Positions 52,758 to 62,386 are shown, counted from the first letter of the stretch. The stretch is DNA of 64,000 nucleotides from RGIG3178 sp964533965 (GCA_964533965.1 CAZHNN010000007.1:47018-111017), one strand, 5' to 3'. Notes: a model not told the origin generated them from the letters alone. Program-made: numbers and translations.

Positions 52758-54220
52758 TGCATGCCCCCTGCGGCGTTGAGCTTTTGCATGCCAACTGCCA
52801 ACCTCTTGAGCGACTCTTCCCTGCCCAACAGCGCCGCCGCTTCATCGGCGCCTCCGGGGCTTACCAGCATACCCGTAAGTGCGATGCGAACCGGCCAGAA
52901 GACCTGTCCGTTCTTTACACAAAGTTGTTCCACTACATTTAACAGGGCCTGATGAATTACCGCTTCCGTCCATTCCGGCGCCTTTTGAAGCTCGTCTACT
53001 GCCTTTTCCAACGCCAAAAGCGAGCCCTCCGGCGTAGTCTTCATCTTCTTGTTCACGAAGAACTCGGTGTCGTATTCAGGCAGCTCTTTTAGAAAGACGA
53101 TCTTCTCCGGAATCTGACAGAGCGTCTCCAGCCTCGGCTGCAATATGTTCCGCAGGATCTCGCACTGCGTTCCGTTCGGCGTGAATATCTGTTTGTAGTA
53201 CGGCATTGCGGTGTTTGTAAAGGTTTGTGCATCCATCGCGCGGATGTATTCCGCGTTCATCCAGGTGAGCTTTTGCACGTCGAAGATCGCAGGCGATTTT
53301 GACAGCCCCTCCACGTCAAACGCTTGGCAAAGCTCGTCCAGCGTAAATATCTCCTGCTCGCTGCGGGGGTTCCAACCCAGAAGCGCAATGTAGTTCAGTA
53401 TCGCTTCCTTGATGTAGCCCTTGCCTATAAAATCCTCATACGACGCGTCGCCGTGCCTTTTGGAGAGTTTACGCTGGGCGTCCTTCATGACCGGCGGCAC
53501 ATGGATGTATTGCGGGATGTCAAAGCCGAAGGACTGGTATATCAGGTTGTATTTCGGCGTGCTGGAAAGGTACTCCGTACCGCGTATGATGTGCGTGATG
53601 CCCATCAGGCTGTCGTCCACGACGTTTGCGAAGTTATACGTCGGCAGCCCGTCACTCTTTAGCAGTACGCCATCCTCGAGTTCCGTCACATCGACGCTGA
53701 TGCGCCCGAATACGAGATCATCAAAGCATGCCTCGCCGAAGTCGGGAATGTGCTGACGCACCACATAGTTTTCGCCGGATGCGATGCGTTTGCGGGCTTC
53801 TTCGACCGGTATGTGCATGCACTTGCGGTCATAGCGGAATGCTCCGCCCGCGGCTTCCGCTTTTTCACGTCGTTCGTCGATCTCTTCCTTGGTGCAAAAG
53901 CAGTAGTATGCGCCACCCAGATCCACCAGCTTGTGCGCGTATTGCTCATAAATTTCCTTGCGCTCGCTCTGTATATACGGCCCGTACATACCGCCGATAT
54001 CGGGCCCCTCGTCGTAGAAAAGCCCCGTCTCCTTCATCGTGCGGTAGATCAGATCCGCAGCGCCCGCAACCTCACGTTGCTGGTCGGTATCCTCGATGCG
54101 CAGAATGAATTTGCCATTGTGCTTTCGCGCAAACAACCATGCATACAGCGCGGTGCGCAGTCCGCCGATGTGCAGATATCCCGTGGGGCTTGGCGCAAAG
54201 CGCGTTCGAACTTCTTTCAT
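52754..54220 (-). CDS. gltX: Glutamyl-tRNA synthetase
   Basis: The 488-residue class I synthetase has PSPTGYLHIGGLRTALY (HIGH) and KLSKRHGDA (KMSKS), with a bacterial-type C-terminal anticodon-binding region. It charges tRNA(Glu). The start follows GAGGTG. It begins nine bases after glnS and overlaps the lipoprotein gene. Confidence 0.97.
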   Translation of the reverse strand: MKEVRTRFAPSPTGYLHIGGLRTALYAWLFARKHNGKFILRIEDTDQQREVAGAADLIYRTMKETGLFYDEGPDIGGMYGPYIQSERKEIYEQYAHKLVDLGGAYYCFCTKEEIDERREKAEAAGGAFRYDRKCMHIPVEEARKRIASGENYVVRQHIPDFGEACFDDLVFGRISVDVTELEDGVLLKSDGLPTYNFANVVDDSLMGITHIIRGTEYLSSTPKYNLIYQSFGFDIPQYIHVPPVMKDAQRKLSKRHGDASYEDFIGKGYIKEAILNYIALLGWNPRSEQEIFTLDELCQAFDVEGLSKSPAIFDVQKLTWMNAEYIRAMDAQTFTNTAMPYYKQIFTPNGTQCEILRNILQPRLETLCQIPEKIVFLKELPEYDTEFFVNKKMKTTPEGSLLALEKAVDELQKAPEWTEAVIHQALLNVVEQLCVKNGQVFWPVRIALTGMLVSPGGADEAAALLGREESLKRLAVGMQKLNAAGGMQ

Positions 54221-54229
54221 GTGTTCACC

Positions 54230-55885
54230 TCATTCCGCCTGCATTTTCGCCCAGGTGTCCTTGAGACCTACGCTGCAATTGAAGACCGGAAACTCTTTTG
54301 TGCTGTCCGGATCCATGCAGAAATAGCCCTGCCGAACGAACTGGAACGAATCGCCTACTTTGGCGGATGATAAAGCGCCTTCCACTTTCGCATTTGAAAG
54401 CACCTTGAGCGAGTTGGGGTTCAGCTGTTGGATGAAATCCCCCTCTGCTTCGTTCAATATGAGCGGTTCGTACATGCGCACGACGGCGTCCAATGCCGTG
54501 TTCCTATCCACCCAATGCAACACGCCCTTAACCTTGCGGCCGCCCTCACCCGAGGCGGAAGCGGGATCGTACTCGCACAATACACGTGTAACAGCGCCGT
54601 TTTCGTCCGTCTCGTAGCCGGTGCACTTGACGATATAGGCCCCCATCAGGCGGACTTCAACATTGGGCGACAGGCGCTTGTATTTGGGGGGAGGAACGAT
54701 CGCAAAATCCTCCCGCTCGATATAGACGCTCTTGGAAAATGCCACTTCGCGCTCCCCGAGTTCTTTGTTCTCGGCATTGTTCGAAACCTTCACAGTCTCG
54801 GTTTTCTCATCCGGATAGTTCGTAATGAAAAGCTCAATCGGGTCGAGCACGGCCATGCGCCGCGGCACCGAAAGCTTGAGCGATTCGCGCAGATGGTGCT
54901 CCAGAAGCGCAGGATCTACCGTGCTGTTGCTCTTGGCAAGACCGATGGACTCACAGAATGCACGGATCGCTTCCTTCGTATAGCCTCTGCGGCGGTAACC
55001 GCAGAGCGTGGGCATGCGCGGGTCGTCCCAGCCGCTCACATATCCTTCTTCGACCAGCCGCCTCAGATACCTTTTGCTCATGACGGTACCCGGCAGGTTC
55101 AGCCTTGCAAACTCGTACTGATGCGGCGGGTTTTTCCAGTTCAAAGCCTCCACAAACCAGTCGTAGAGCGGTCTGTGATCCTCGTATTCAAGCGAGCACA
55201 TGCTGTGCGTCACGCCTTCGATGGCGTCGGACAGCGGATGCTGAAAATCGTACATGGGGTAGATACACCACTTGTCACCCGTGCGGTGGTGGCTTGTGTG
55301 CATGATACGGTACATCACCGGGTCCCGCATGTTCATGTTGGGCGAAGCCATATCGATTTTGGCGCGAAGCGTCTTCTCCCCGTCACGGTATTTGCCATCG
55401 AGCATCGCGCGGAACTCACTAAGGCTTTGTTCGATCGGCCTGTCCCGCCAGGGGCTGTTCTTGCCGGGCTCGCTCAAGGTGCCGCGGTATTCGCGCATCT
55501 GCTCTTGCGTAAGTTCGCAGACATACGCCTTACCCATCTGTATAAGCTGCTCGGCAAAGCCGTAGAGCTTTTCAAAATAGTCCGATGCAAAATAGAGATG
55601 CTCGCCCCAGTCACAGCCCAGCCAGCGGATATCCTCCATGATGTTTTCGACGTATTCGGTTTCCTCTTTGCTCGGGTTGGTATCGTCAAAGCGCAGGTTG
55701 CACCGCCCGCCGTATTTTTCGGCGCTCAAAAAATCGGCCAACAGGGCTTTGGCATGCCCGATGTGCAGATATCCGTTCGGTTCCGGCGGGAACCGCGTGA
55801 TGATGGACGCATGCTTGCCTGATTGCAGATCCGCCACCATCGCTTCTTCGATAAAATTGGAAGGCTCCCGCAGATCTTTTAGCAT
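54230..55885 (-). CDS. glnS: Glutaminyl-tRNA synthetase
   Basis: The 551-residue synthetase has PPEPNGYLHIGHAKA (HIGH), GTVMSKRYLRRLV (MSK motif) and a GlnRS-type C-terminal beta-barrel pair. Direct GlnRS charging is less common in Bacillota, which mostly use GatCAB; its presence beside gltX suggests ancestral acquisition by this lineage. The start follows TAGGAGG. No T-box is seen upstream; 55886-56084 holds no other gene. Confidence 0.97.
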   Translation of the reverse strand: MLKDLREPSNFIEEAMVADLQSGKHASIITRFPPEPNGYLHIGHAKALLADFLSAEKYGGRCNLRFDDTNPSKEETEYVENIMEDIRWLGCDWGEHLYFASDYFEKLYGFAEQLIQMGKAYVCELTQEQMREYRGTLSEPGKNSPWRDRPIEQSLSEFRAMLDGKYRDGEKTLRAKIDMASPNMNMRDPVMYRIMHTSHHRTGDKWCIYPMYDFQHPLSDAIEGVTHSMCSLEYEDHRPLYDWFVEALNWKNPPHQYEFARLNLPGTVMSKRYLRRLVEEGYVSGWDDPRMPTLCGYRRRGYTKEAIRAFCESIGLAKSNSTVDPALLEHHLRESLKLSVPRRMAVLDPIELFITNYPDEKTETVKVSNNAENKELGEREVAFSKSVYIEREDFAIVPPPKYKRLSPNVEVRLMGAYIVKCTGYETDENGAVTRVLCEYDPASASGEGGRKVKGVLHWVDRNTALDAVVRMYEPLILNEAEGDFIQQLNPNSLKVLSNAKVEGALSSAKVGDSFQFVRQGYFCMDPDSTKEFPVFNCSVGLKDTWAKMQAE

Positions 55886-56084
55886 GTGAATTCCTCCTAA
55901 GCGCTCATGTATCGTTCTATTCTACATCATCCCCGATAAAGCAACAAGGGATTACAGCCTCCAAAGCCCCGTTACCGGCTGGAAAGGCCGAATTTGGACT
56001 CTTGAACATACTATCGTGTTTCTTTTGCCCTTTGTTTACCATGTATTGCATGTTGAATGGCGTATTCATTGCTTACGCCATGCT

Positions 56085-56735
56085 TCAAAGAACGAAAAGC
56101 AGGATGGACAGGAAATGCAAAACGCTGCCGCAAAGCACAAACATGTGCCAGATGAAATGGGCGTATTTCCACTTGCATGCGTAGAAGATGAGCCCAAGCG
56201 TATACACGATCCCGCCGCTCACCAGCAGCCAGAAGCCTGCCTGGGGAAGCGCCAAATAGAGCGGCTTGATCGCCACCATGACCGCCCACCCCATGAGCAC
56301 ATAGAGCGCCACGGAGATTTTGGCGAACTTCTTTAGGCTTATGGCGTTGAGCACGATGCCCAGGATGGTAACCGCCCAGATCGACACAAACAGCGCCGTT
56401 CCCAGTGTCCCCCGAAGCGTGATGAGGGTAAATGGGGAATAGGTCCCCGCGATGAGCAAAAAGATCGAGCAGTGGTCGAACACCCGCAGCACGCGCTTGG
56501 CCTTTTCGTTCGTAACCGCATGGTACAGCGTGCTCATGCAGTACAAGATCACTAGCGATAAGCCGTAGAGGATCGCGGAAAACAGGCAAAGGCTTCCATT
56601 GATCGCAGCAAGTATGATGCACAGAACCAGCGCCACCACCGAGAGCAGCGTGCCCACGCCGTGCGTGACGGCATGGGCAATCTCTTCGCCTATCGTGTAA
56701 AATCCGATCTTTATTTTAACTTCTTTTGTTTCCAT
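56085..56735 (-). CDS. Hemolysin III family membrane protein (YplQ-like)
   Basis: The 216-residue protein has seven hydrophobic segments and the family motifs EEIAHAVTHGVGTLLS (about 14-29), STLYHAV (about 67) and HFIWHMFVLCGSVLHFLS near the end, whose His residues are typical of the PAQR/HlyIII superfamily and suggest metal binding. The function in bacteria is unclear despite the name. GGTGGGAG precedes the start. Confidence 0.9.
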   Translation of the reverse strand: METKEVKIKIGFYTIGEEIAHAVTHGVGTLLSVVALVLCIILAAINGSLCLFSAILYGLSLVILYCMSTLYHAVTNEKAKRVLRVFDHCSIFLLIAGTYSPFTLITLRGTLGTALFVSIWAVTILGIVLNAISLKKFAKISVALYVLMGWAVMVAIKPLYLALPQAGFWLLVSGGIVYTLGLIFYACKWKYAHFIWHMFVLCGSVLHFLSILLFVL

Positions 56736-56913
56736 CTAGCTCTCCCACCTTTTTGTCATAAAGAGCAATCCATCCTACTTGTCCAGAAGATTCGATAATG
56801 CAGACTTTACTGAACACACAGCATTGCTGATATCGTATCTCACAGTATGCATCCAATTCAAGGACGGTCCAATCTGACGACAATCGCCAAAAACATGTTT
56901 TTGTCAGACCAAA

Positions 56914-58389
56914 TTATAGCCACGAGTTCATGAACTTCGTGCAATCATATCCCGTCTCGCGGTTGAGCACCTCAAAGAGCTGCTGCTTTGTCGCCCTCTT
57001 GCCCGCATACGTTCTGTAATATACCGAAAGAGCTTTGATCAGCTTCGCCTGCCCCACCTTCTGTGCCAGTGAATCCAGCATCATGACCCCGTGGCTGTAT
57101 ACGACAACGCTGTATACATAGTCGGAATCGTACGAGGTCGACGGAAGTCCAATATGATCCTCTGCGGCAGGGATCATGTCGTTCATCTTGTAATACAGAT
57201 AGTTAATCTTTTCAAACTGATCGTACATCGTAGACTGCTTTGCCTGCCCATACTGATACCCATAAAAGCAGATCGTGATGTATTCCGTCAGCGCTTCGTC
57301 CATCCAGGGATCCATCACCTGGTCGTTGCCGACCACGCCGTAGAACCATTGATGCCCCGTCTCATGCACCACGACAAACTCCAGAAAATCCACTGAACTT
57401 TTCTTGTACAGCGATTGGTCGATCAGCACGAGGTTCGGGTACTCCATACCGCCGATGAAGAAGTCTGTCTGCACGACGGAAAACTGCTTGTAGGGATACG
57501 GGCCTATCTTATCCGAAAACACCTTGATCGCATTCACGCCGTATGTCAGCGTCTGCGTTGTCCCGAATTCGGCATCATCATATGTATAGGCTTTGATTGT
57601 TGTATTCGTTCCGTTGTAGTTGACCTGCTGTGTCTTTACGACAAAATGCCGGCTTGCAACCGCCGCGAAATCGCGCACATCGGACGCGCTGATGGTATAG
57701 ACGTCCAATCCGTTCTGCGTGGTCATGGTGGAGGTGCCGGTCGTTGCCACCACCATCCCCTGCGGGACTTTCAATGTGACCGCATAGTCCGCAAAATCGC
57801 TGACAAACGGATCGCCACGTTCGATGTAAGGGTAGGTCAAAAATTTCGTTCCGTCATACGCACAGGCGACCGGATAGAAGTTGCACAGGTTAAATGCCTT
57901 TGCGCCGTAACCGAACCTGCCAAGGGAGTTTGGAAGCGTCACGGTGAAATCGAACGTGACGATGGCTTTGCCGCCTGAAGCCAGCTCCTTGGGAAGCTTG
58001 ACCGTAATCAAAGTCTTGTCGTCGTTGCCAAGTATATACGTGACTTGCGTTCCATCCACCGTCAATTTTTCCACCGTTAAGCCGCCGGGCATAAAGCCGT
58101 TCGGATAGGCTTTGCTCATATCAGTTTGCATGAACGGCGCAGTACTCTGGGAAAGGTAGGCATTCGGATACGCCAAAAATGGAATCTCTTTAAGGGTAGT
58201 CCCTGTACTGTTCAGATAGGTGATTTCCAGGTGCCCCGTCACCGTTTTCTTCGCTTCGTCCAGTGTCAGATCCATCTTGTAACTATGCTTTGGCAGGTTA
58301 TCCGGCAGCACTTTGCTGTCGACCTTCCGGCATCCAAACACAGATGCAACGAGTAACAGCGTCAATAGCAAGACGAAGGTGCGTTTCAT
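56914..58389 (-). CDS. M1 family metallopeptidase, lipoprotein
   Basis: A protein of about 491 residues beginning MKRTFVLLLTLLLV with a lipobox-like VFGC, so probably membrane-anchored. The M1 domain shows GGMEYP (GxMEN-like exopeptidase motif) and the zinc site HETGHQWFYG with downstream WMDEALTEY. The start could also be the ATG at 58413, but its ribosome site would overlap the codon. Divergent from the dnaD-type gene with overlapping promoters (TTGATA/CATAAT on the minus strand). A perfect 16-bp palindrome (56888-56903) lies just after the stop. Confidence 0.87.
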   Translation of the reverse strand: MKRTFVLLLTLLLVASVFGCRKVDSKVLPDNLPKHSYKMDLTLDEAKKTVTGHLEITYLNSTGTTLKEIPFLAYPNAYLSQSTAPFMQTDMSKAYPNGFMPGGLTVEKLTVDGTQVTYILGNDDKTLITVKLPKELASGGKAIVTFDFTVTLPNSLGRFGYGAKAFNLCNFYPVACAYDGTKFLTYPYIERGDPFVSDFADYAVTLKVPQGMVVATTGTSTMTTQNGLDVYTISASDVRDFAAVASRHFVVKTQQVNYNGTNTTIKAYTYDDAEFGTTQTLTYGVNAIKVFSDKIGPYPYKQFSVVQTDFFIGGMEYPNLVLIDQSLYKKSSVDFLEFVVVHETGHQWFYGVVGNDQVMDPWMDEALTEYITICFYGYQYGQAKQSTMYDQFEKINYLYYKMNDMIPAAEDHIGLPSTSYDSDYVYSVVVYSHGVMMLDSLAQKVGQAKLIKALSVYYRTYAGKRATKQQLFEVLNRETGYDCTKFMNSWL

Positions 58390-58438
58390 GGTAGTCTTCA
58401 AAATCGCTTTCATCCTTTCGCGTGACTTGGACTGGCGG

Positions 58439-58466
58439 TTGAAACCTGCCCGGATTATGTTATGAT
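58439..58466 (+). promoter_or_regulatory. Promoter of the DnaD-type gene
   Basis: TTGAAA (58439-58444) and TATGAT (58461-58466), spacer 16. Confidence 0.65.
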
Positions 58467-58504
58467 AAACGAAGAATATCAAGAAGTGAAGAGGTGTGCT
58501 AGTT

Positions 58505-59929
58505 ATGCCATTATGCGCTTACGGCGATTCGCGTATGCGTACTGATCATACAGACATTGAAAATGTTTTTATACGTGAGTTCATGCCCTCCGCTAATGGT
58601 GATGCAGTAAAGGTTTATCTCTATGGACTTATGCAATGCCAGCATGATGATGTTGGCAAGAGTACAATTTATGAATTCGCTGATGCACTTTATCTTTCTG
58701 AGAAAGACGTCCGCAATGCATTTTTATATTGGGAAGAGTGTGGCTTGGTGAATGTAACAACTTCGCCTTCATTTTCCGTCCTATATCTTTCAGCAAAGCA
58801 TGCGATGCCTAGTGATAATTCAGTATACACTTTTTCAAAAATGAATGCACAACTTCAATCAATGTTTTTGCCTGCTGCTTTATTACCTAGCGAATTAGCG
58901 CGAATATATGAGTGGATTGATGTATTTCATATTGAACATGAGGCAGTTGTTTTGCTAATTAATTATGGACGTGAAAAGATGAAGGCCAATATTAGTAAGG
59001 CAACTGTATCTCATCAACTCAGATATATTGACAAAATTGCTAAACAATGGGCAGATGAGGGGATTTATACAGCAGAACTTGCAGATAAGTGGATTCGATT
59101 TAAAGAAAAACCAAATAATGGAATAACTAATTTGCTTAAACGTCTTGGACTAAACCGATATCCGACCCTAGCAGAAAGAGAAATTTATAAAAAGTGGCTG
59201 GATATGGGATTCAACGATCAAACAATCCTACTTGCAGCAGATCGTACTATTGGAATACGTAATCCCAGTCTAGATAGTATAGATAATATATTAGCAGCAT
59301 TTAAAAAGCAGGGCATACAGACTCAAGAAGAGCTAAAAAACGAGGATAGCGAAATGCTATGCAAGGAAGCGCTTGTTGCTCTTGGACTTAAGCAACCCAC
59401 TCCATCTGCATCGCAACTGGATACATACCGTGAATGGCTAAATAATGGGTACAATCATGAACATATCTTGCTATCATGTGAGCTTTGCCGAGAAATGAAC
59501 CATAGAACCATGCGAGATGTGACAAATTGCCTCGAACGCTGGAGGCGGCATAACCTTAAGGATGGTAAATCCATTCGAATTTTCGAGGCCACTCGTAAGC
59601 AGAACGCATCTTTGATGGAGCAGGTATTTGCCTGTATGGGTATGAATAAGCAGGTAGTTGAGGTTGACCTTGAGCAATACAATGAATGGGCTAATGAATG
59701 GAGACTTTCGGATGAACTCATTCTGTTGGCTGCCGAGAACTCGCACGGAGCCAATTCGCCATACCGCATGATAAAACGGTTGCTGCAAAGCTGGCATGAT
59801 GCAGGCATTCAAAGCGTATCCGCCGCGCGCAAGCAGCTTCAATCGCCGACATCCTTAACACAGAATCCGGCGCTGCGGTATGAACAACGAGATGTATCAG
59901 ATCTAGATAAGCGGATTAATTGGGATTAA
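58505..59929 (+). CDS. DnaD/DnaB-type replication initiation protein
   Basis: A protein of about 474 residues, starting at ATG 58505 after AAGAGGTG. An N-terminal winged-helix region (about 10-110) precedes several consecutive DnaB_2/DnaD-type helical repeats (about 130-200, 215-290, 300-370 and 390-450), each with a YxxWL/W ... GF/GY ... ILLA pattern. Such proteins load the replicative helicase at origins with a DnaC/DnaI ATPase, which follows. Composition changes inside the gene: AT-rich from about 58560 to 59680, then closer to host GC near 59740-59880. Confidence 0.82.
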   Translation: MPLCAYGDSRMRTDHTDIENVFIREFMPSANGDAVKVYLYGLMQCQHDDVGKSTIYEFADALYLSEKDVRNAFLYWEECGLVNVTTSPSFSVLYLSAKHAMPSDNSVYTFSKMNAQLQSMFLPAALLPSELARIYEWIDVFHIEHEAVVLLINYGREKMKANISKATVSHQLRYIDKIAKQWADEGIYTAELADKWIRFKEKPNNGITNLLKRLGLNRYPTLAEREIYKKWLDMGFNDQTILLAADRTIGIRNPSLDSIDNILAAFKKQGIQTQEELKNEDSEMLCKEALVALGLKQPTPSASQLDTYREWLNNGYNHEHILLSCELCREMNHRTMRDVTNCLERWRRHNLKDGKSIRIFEATRKQNASLMEQVFACMGMNKQVVEVDLEQYNEWANEWRLSDELILLAAENSHGANSPYRMIKRLLQSWHDAGIQSVSAARKQLQSPTSLTQNPALRYEQRDVSDLDKRINWD

Positions 59930-59963
59930 TTAGGTCCCTATACATAAGAAAGGAGGAAAATAT

Positions 59964-60854
59964 ATGGAGTCATTAACAGACAAACTTTCTTATACCCAGC
60001 GTGAAGCATTGGAAAATCTCATTCCTGAATTACGACAGCTTCGATTAAAATATATTGGACTTTGTGAAGCGTGTGCAAACTCTCTGCTAACAGGAGTTGG
60101 TATTGCTAAAGCAGAAACGGAAAGAAAGTCTTTTGTAATTACAATGATACGTCGTCAGGACGAGTTGTTAAAAGCTAACAACATAGATATTGATGCTACT
60201 CCATCAGAGTTTTCCTGCGTTCTGTGTAATGATAAAGGAATGGTCATTGATAATGGAATCATGCGCCCTTGTCAGTGTCGCACACTACGGCTTCAAGTAA
60301 TGCGTAATGAGAAATTTGCTTCTTTACCTTGTTTTACAGATTTCGATGAAAGCATTTTTACCGATGAAGAGCAAAGGAAATCAACCATTAATAAAAAAAT
60401 TGAATTAGAAAAGTATGTATGTAGTTTCCCGAAGAATGAGAAGCCGCACATTATACTTATAGGTAATACTGGTCTAGGAAAGACATTTTTATTAAGCTGC
60501 CTTACAAAAGGGATACATGAAAAAGGATACAAAGCTGAAATGATTTCAGCCTACGTACTTTTTGACAGTTTTAGAAAGCAACATCTTGGTGAAGCCTATG
60601 TTCTTGATAGATTAAGTAATTTACCTTTCTTATCAGTGGATGATTTAGGCGTAGAGCCTATTTACCGAAATATTACTGTTGAATACTTTAGTGAGCTGCT
60701 AAATTTGCGTATTTCCCGTAATTTGCCAATCGCAATAACTACGAATCTTGATGTTGGAAACTTAAAAGAGCGCTATGGTGAGCGAGTTGTATCTCGATTA
60801 TTTGATCAAAAGAAATTCAATATATTGGGTCTAAAAGGAAATTCTTTAAGATGA
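59964..60854 (+). CDS. DnaC/DnaI-type helicase loader ATPase, AT-rich
   Basis: The 296-residue AAA+ protein has an N-terminal zinc region (CVLCNDKG ... CQC, about 85-107), Walker A GNTGLGKTF (about 171-179), Walker B LPFLSVDDLG and the sensor TTNLDVGNLKERYGERVVSRLFD. It loads DnaB helicase. It is 34 bases after the DnaD-type gene and equally AT-rich. Immediately downstream is the C-terminal relic of another dnaC. Confidence 0.92.
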   Translation: MESLTDKLSYTQREALENLIPELRQLRLKYIGLCEACANSLLTGVGIAKAETERKSFVITMIRRQDELLKANNIDIDATPSEFSCVLCNDKGMVIDNGIMRPCQCRTLRLQVMRNEKFASLPCFTDFDESIFTDEEQRKSTINKKIELEKYVCSFPKNEKPHIILIGNTGLGKTFLLSCLTKGIHEKGYKAEMISAYVLFDSFRKQHLGEAYVLDRLSNLPFLSVDDLGVEPIYRNITVEYFSELLNLRISRNLPIAITTNLDVGNLKERYGERVVSRLFDQKKFNILGLKGNSLR

Positions 60855-60868
60855 ATCATTTGCTTTAA

Positions 60869-61000
60869 ATCGCCACCAATCTGAATCGGTCTGAGCTCAC
60901 CGAACGCTACGGCGAGCGGATCGTCTCCCGCCTGTACGATCAGCGTCAGTTCAGCGTATTCGGCCTTCGGGGGATCGACCTTCGCAAACAGCTGAAATGA
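60869..61000 (+). pseudogene. C-terminal remnant of a second, GC-richer dnaC-type gene
   Basis: The frame reads IATNLNRSELTERYGERIV, then SRLYDQRQFSVFGLRGIDLR and a stop at 60998-61000. It corresponds to the last 44 codons of the intact gene just upstream but has the GC content of the host. It has no start or ribosome site. This is what remains of the gene that the AT-rich pair appears to have replaced. Confidence 0.85.
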
Positions 61001-61055
61001 CTTGGAGTAGACCTCTCGAACAAGCGCTGCTTGTCCGATGAAATGAGGGGTTAGG

Positions 61056-61514
61056 ATGGCCTGCATTCGAAAAGCTGATTTTGAGGACATCACGGAGCTC
61101 GTGCGTCTTCGAACGGAATTTCTCATTGAGGACAACGGGTTGAATAAATTGCCTGACGGCTTTGATGCCACATTGACCCAGTATTTTATGTCTGCGATCC
61201 GTGACGGCAGTTTTGTTTCTTTCATCGCAGAGGATGGCGGGAAGATAGTAGCCACAAGCGGCGTCTGTTTCTATCGTGTAACGCCGAATTTTTCAAATCC
61301 ATCCGGAAACGTCGCTTACATTCTCAACATGTATACGCTTCCCGATTGGCGGCGCAAAGGCCTTGCGACAGCGCTCCTTCATAGAATTATCGGCGAAGCC
61401 AAAGAGTGCGGGTATAAAAAACTCATGCTGAATGCCTCCAAAGCGGGACGGCCCGTATATGCCGCCATTGGTTTTAAAAACGAGGATGACGACATGGTGT
61501 TATTTCTGGATTGA
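61056..61514 (+). CDS. GNAT family N-acetyltransferase
   Basis: A 152-residue single-domain acetyltransferase with the acetyl-CoA loop WRRKGLATALL (about 98-108) and the end motif ASKAGRPVYAAIGFKNEDDDMVLFL. Substrate unknown. The start follows GAGGGG. It lies 55 bases after the dnaC remnant and ends at a strong terminator. Confidence 0.9.
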   Translation: MACIRKADFEDITELVRLRTEFLIEDNGLNKLPDGFDATLTQYFMSAIRDGSFVSFIAEDGGKIVATSGVCFYRVTPNFSNPSGNVAYILNMYTLPDWRRKGLATALLHRIIGEAKECGYKKLMLNASKAGRPVYAAIGFKNEDDDMVLFLD

Positions 61515-61534
61515 AACAGGAGGATCGAAAAATA

Positions 61535-61562
61535 AAAAAGAGGGCCAGCCCTCTTTTTTTTA
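61535..61562 (+). terminator. Terminator after the GNAT gene
   Basis: AAAAAAGAGGGC and GCCCTCTTTTTT are exact inverted repeats separated by CA. Confidence 0.8.
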
Positions 61563-61611
61563 TTTATCAAAAGGTCAGTCTTCTGATTTTAGACAGGGTG
61601 GTTTTACCCTT

Positions 61612-61764
61612 ACACCTCATCCGGCACGAGCCCCGTGCCACCTTCCCCTCGAGGGGAAGGCTTAGTCCGCCAACAGTACTAGTCTTTGGTTATCGGCTTC
61701 TCCTTGAGGGGAAGCTGTCGCCTTAGCGACTGGGAAACAGCCGCATAGGCGACTGATGAGGTGT
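61612..61764. mobile_element. MITE-like repeat element
   Basis: ACACCTCATC at 61612-61621 and GATGAGGTGT at 61755-61764 are exact terminal inverted repeats. The 153-bp interior holds two CTTCCCCTCGAGGGGAAGG/CTCCTTGAGGGGAAGC hairpins and has no coding capacity. The sequence style matches short non-autonomous elements that I recall as common in gut Clostridia genomes. A clean target duplication is not evident (CCCT is near both ends). Confidence 0.65.
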
Positions 61765-61792
61765 CCCTATATCAGTTACCTATGATACTTTT

Positions 61793-62386
61793 TTACCATT
61801 TGATAATGCCCAACAAATTGAGGATATACTTTCCCCATCCGGGCACCTCGCGCAGCACCGAGCCCCATTTGAAATACCAGGTGAAGCGCGCTTTGCCGCA
61901 GGTGACGTTTCGTATGCCGGCGCTGCGCGCGATTGCCATTGCGCGTGCGGCGTGAAAATCGCTTGTGGCAACGATGGCGGATGTGTATCCGTGCACGTCC
62001 ATCAGCGCTTTGGAGTTCTGCATGTTCTCAAAAGTCGAATATGAGTTTTCCTCCAGCAGGATGGCTTCCTCCGGCACGCCGTTGTTTACCAAGTACATGC
62101 GCATCGCCATAGCTTCGGTGACGGAGCCCGTCTCTCCCCGCCCGCCGCTGGCGATGATGCTCTTTGCCAAGCCGGCCTGATACAACCGCAACGCACAATC
62201 AAGCCTGGATTGCAACGCCAGCGACGGTGTGGTGTCCGCTACCTTGCATCCCGGGATGATGATGCAATCCGACGGCTTTGCGTTTTCCGGCAGCCACATA
62301 TTGACCAAAATGCCCGTCACGAACAGGGCAAGTGCGAACATTCCAAGCCCAAAGAGCACCAAGAGTTTCATATACCACCGCCTCAT
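61793..62386 (-). CDS. YdcF/SanA family (DUF218) membrane protein
   Basis: The 197-residue protein has one N-terminal membrane span (about 7-30) and an outer DUF218 domain with CIIIPGCKV, SGGRG, EENSYSTFENMQNSK and VATSDFHAARAM. Relatives (SanA, ElyC, YdcF) affect the cell envelope, possibly lipid-carrier metabolism. Its ATG overlaps the radC stop (ATGA). Confidence 0.88.
   Translation of the reverse strand: MRRWYMKLLVLFGLGMFALALFVTGILVNMWLPENAKPSDCIIIPGCKVADTTPSLALQSRLDCALRLYQAGLAKSIIASGGRGETGSVTEAMAMRMYLVNNGVPEEAILLEENSYSTFENMQNSKALMDVHGYTSAIVATSDFHAARAMAIARSAGIRNVTCGKARFTWYFKWGSVLREVPGWGKYILNLLGIIKW

Noticed and set aside
56888..56903. Perfect palindrome CAAAAACATGTTTTTG after the M1 peptidase gene
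   Set aside because: Probably a weak terminator; the AT-rich stem and lack of a clear T run give no firm function.
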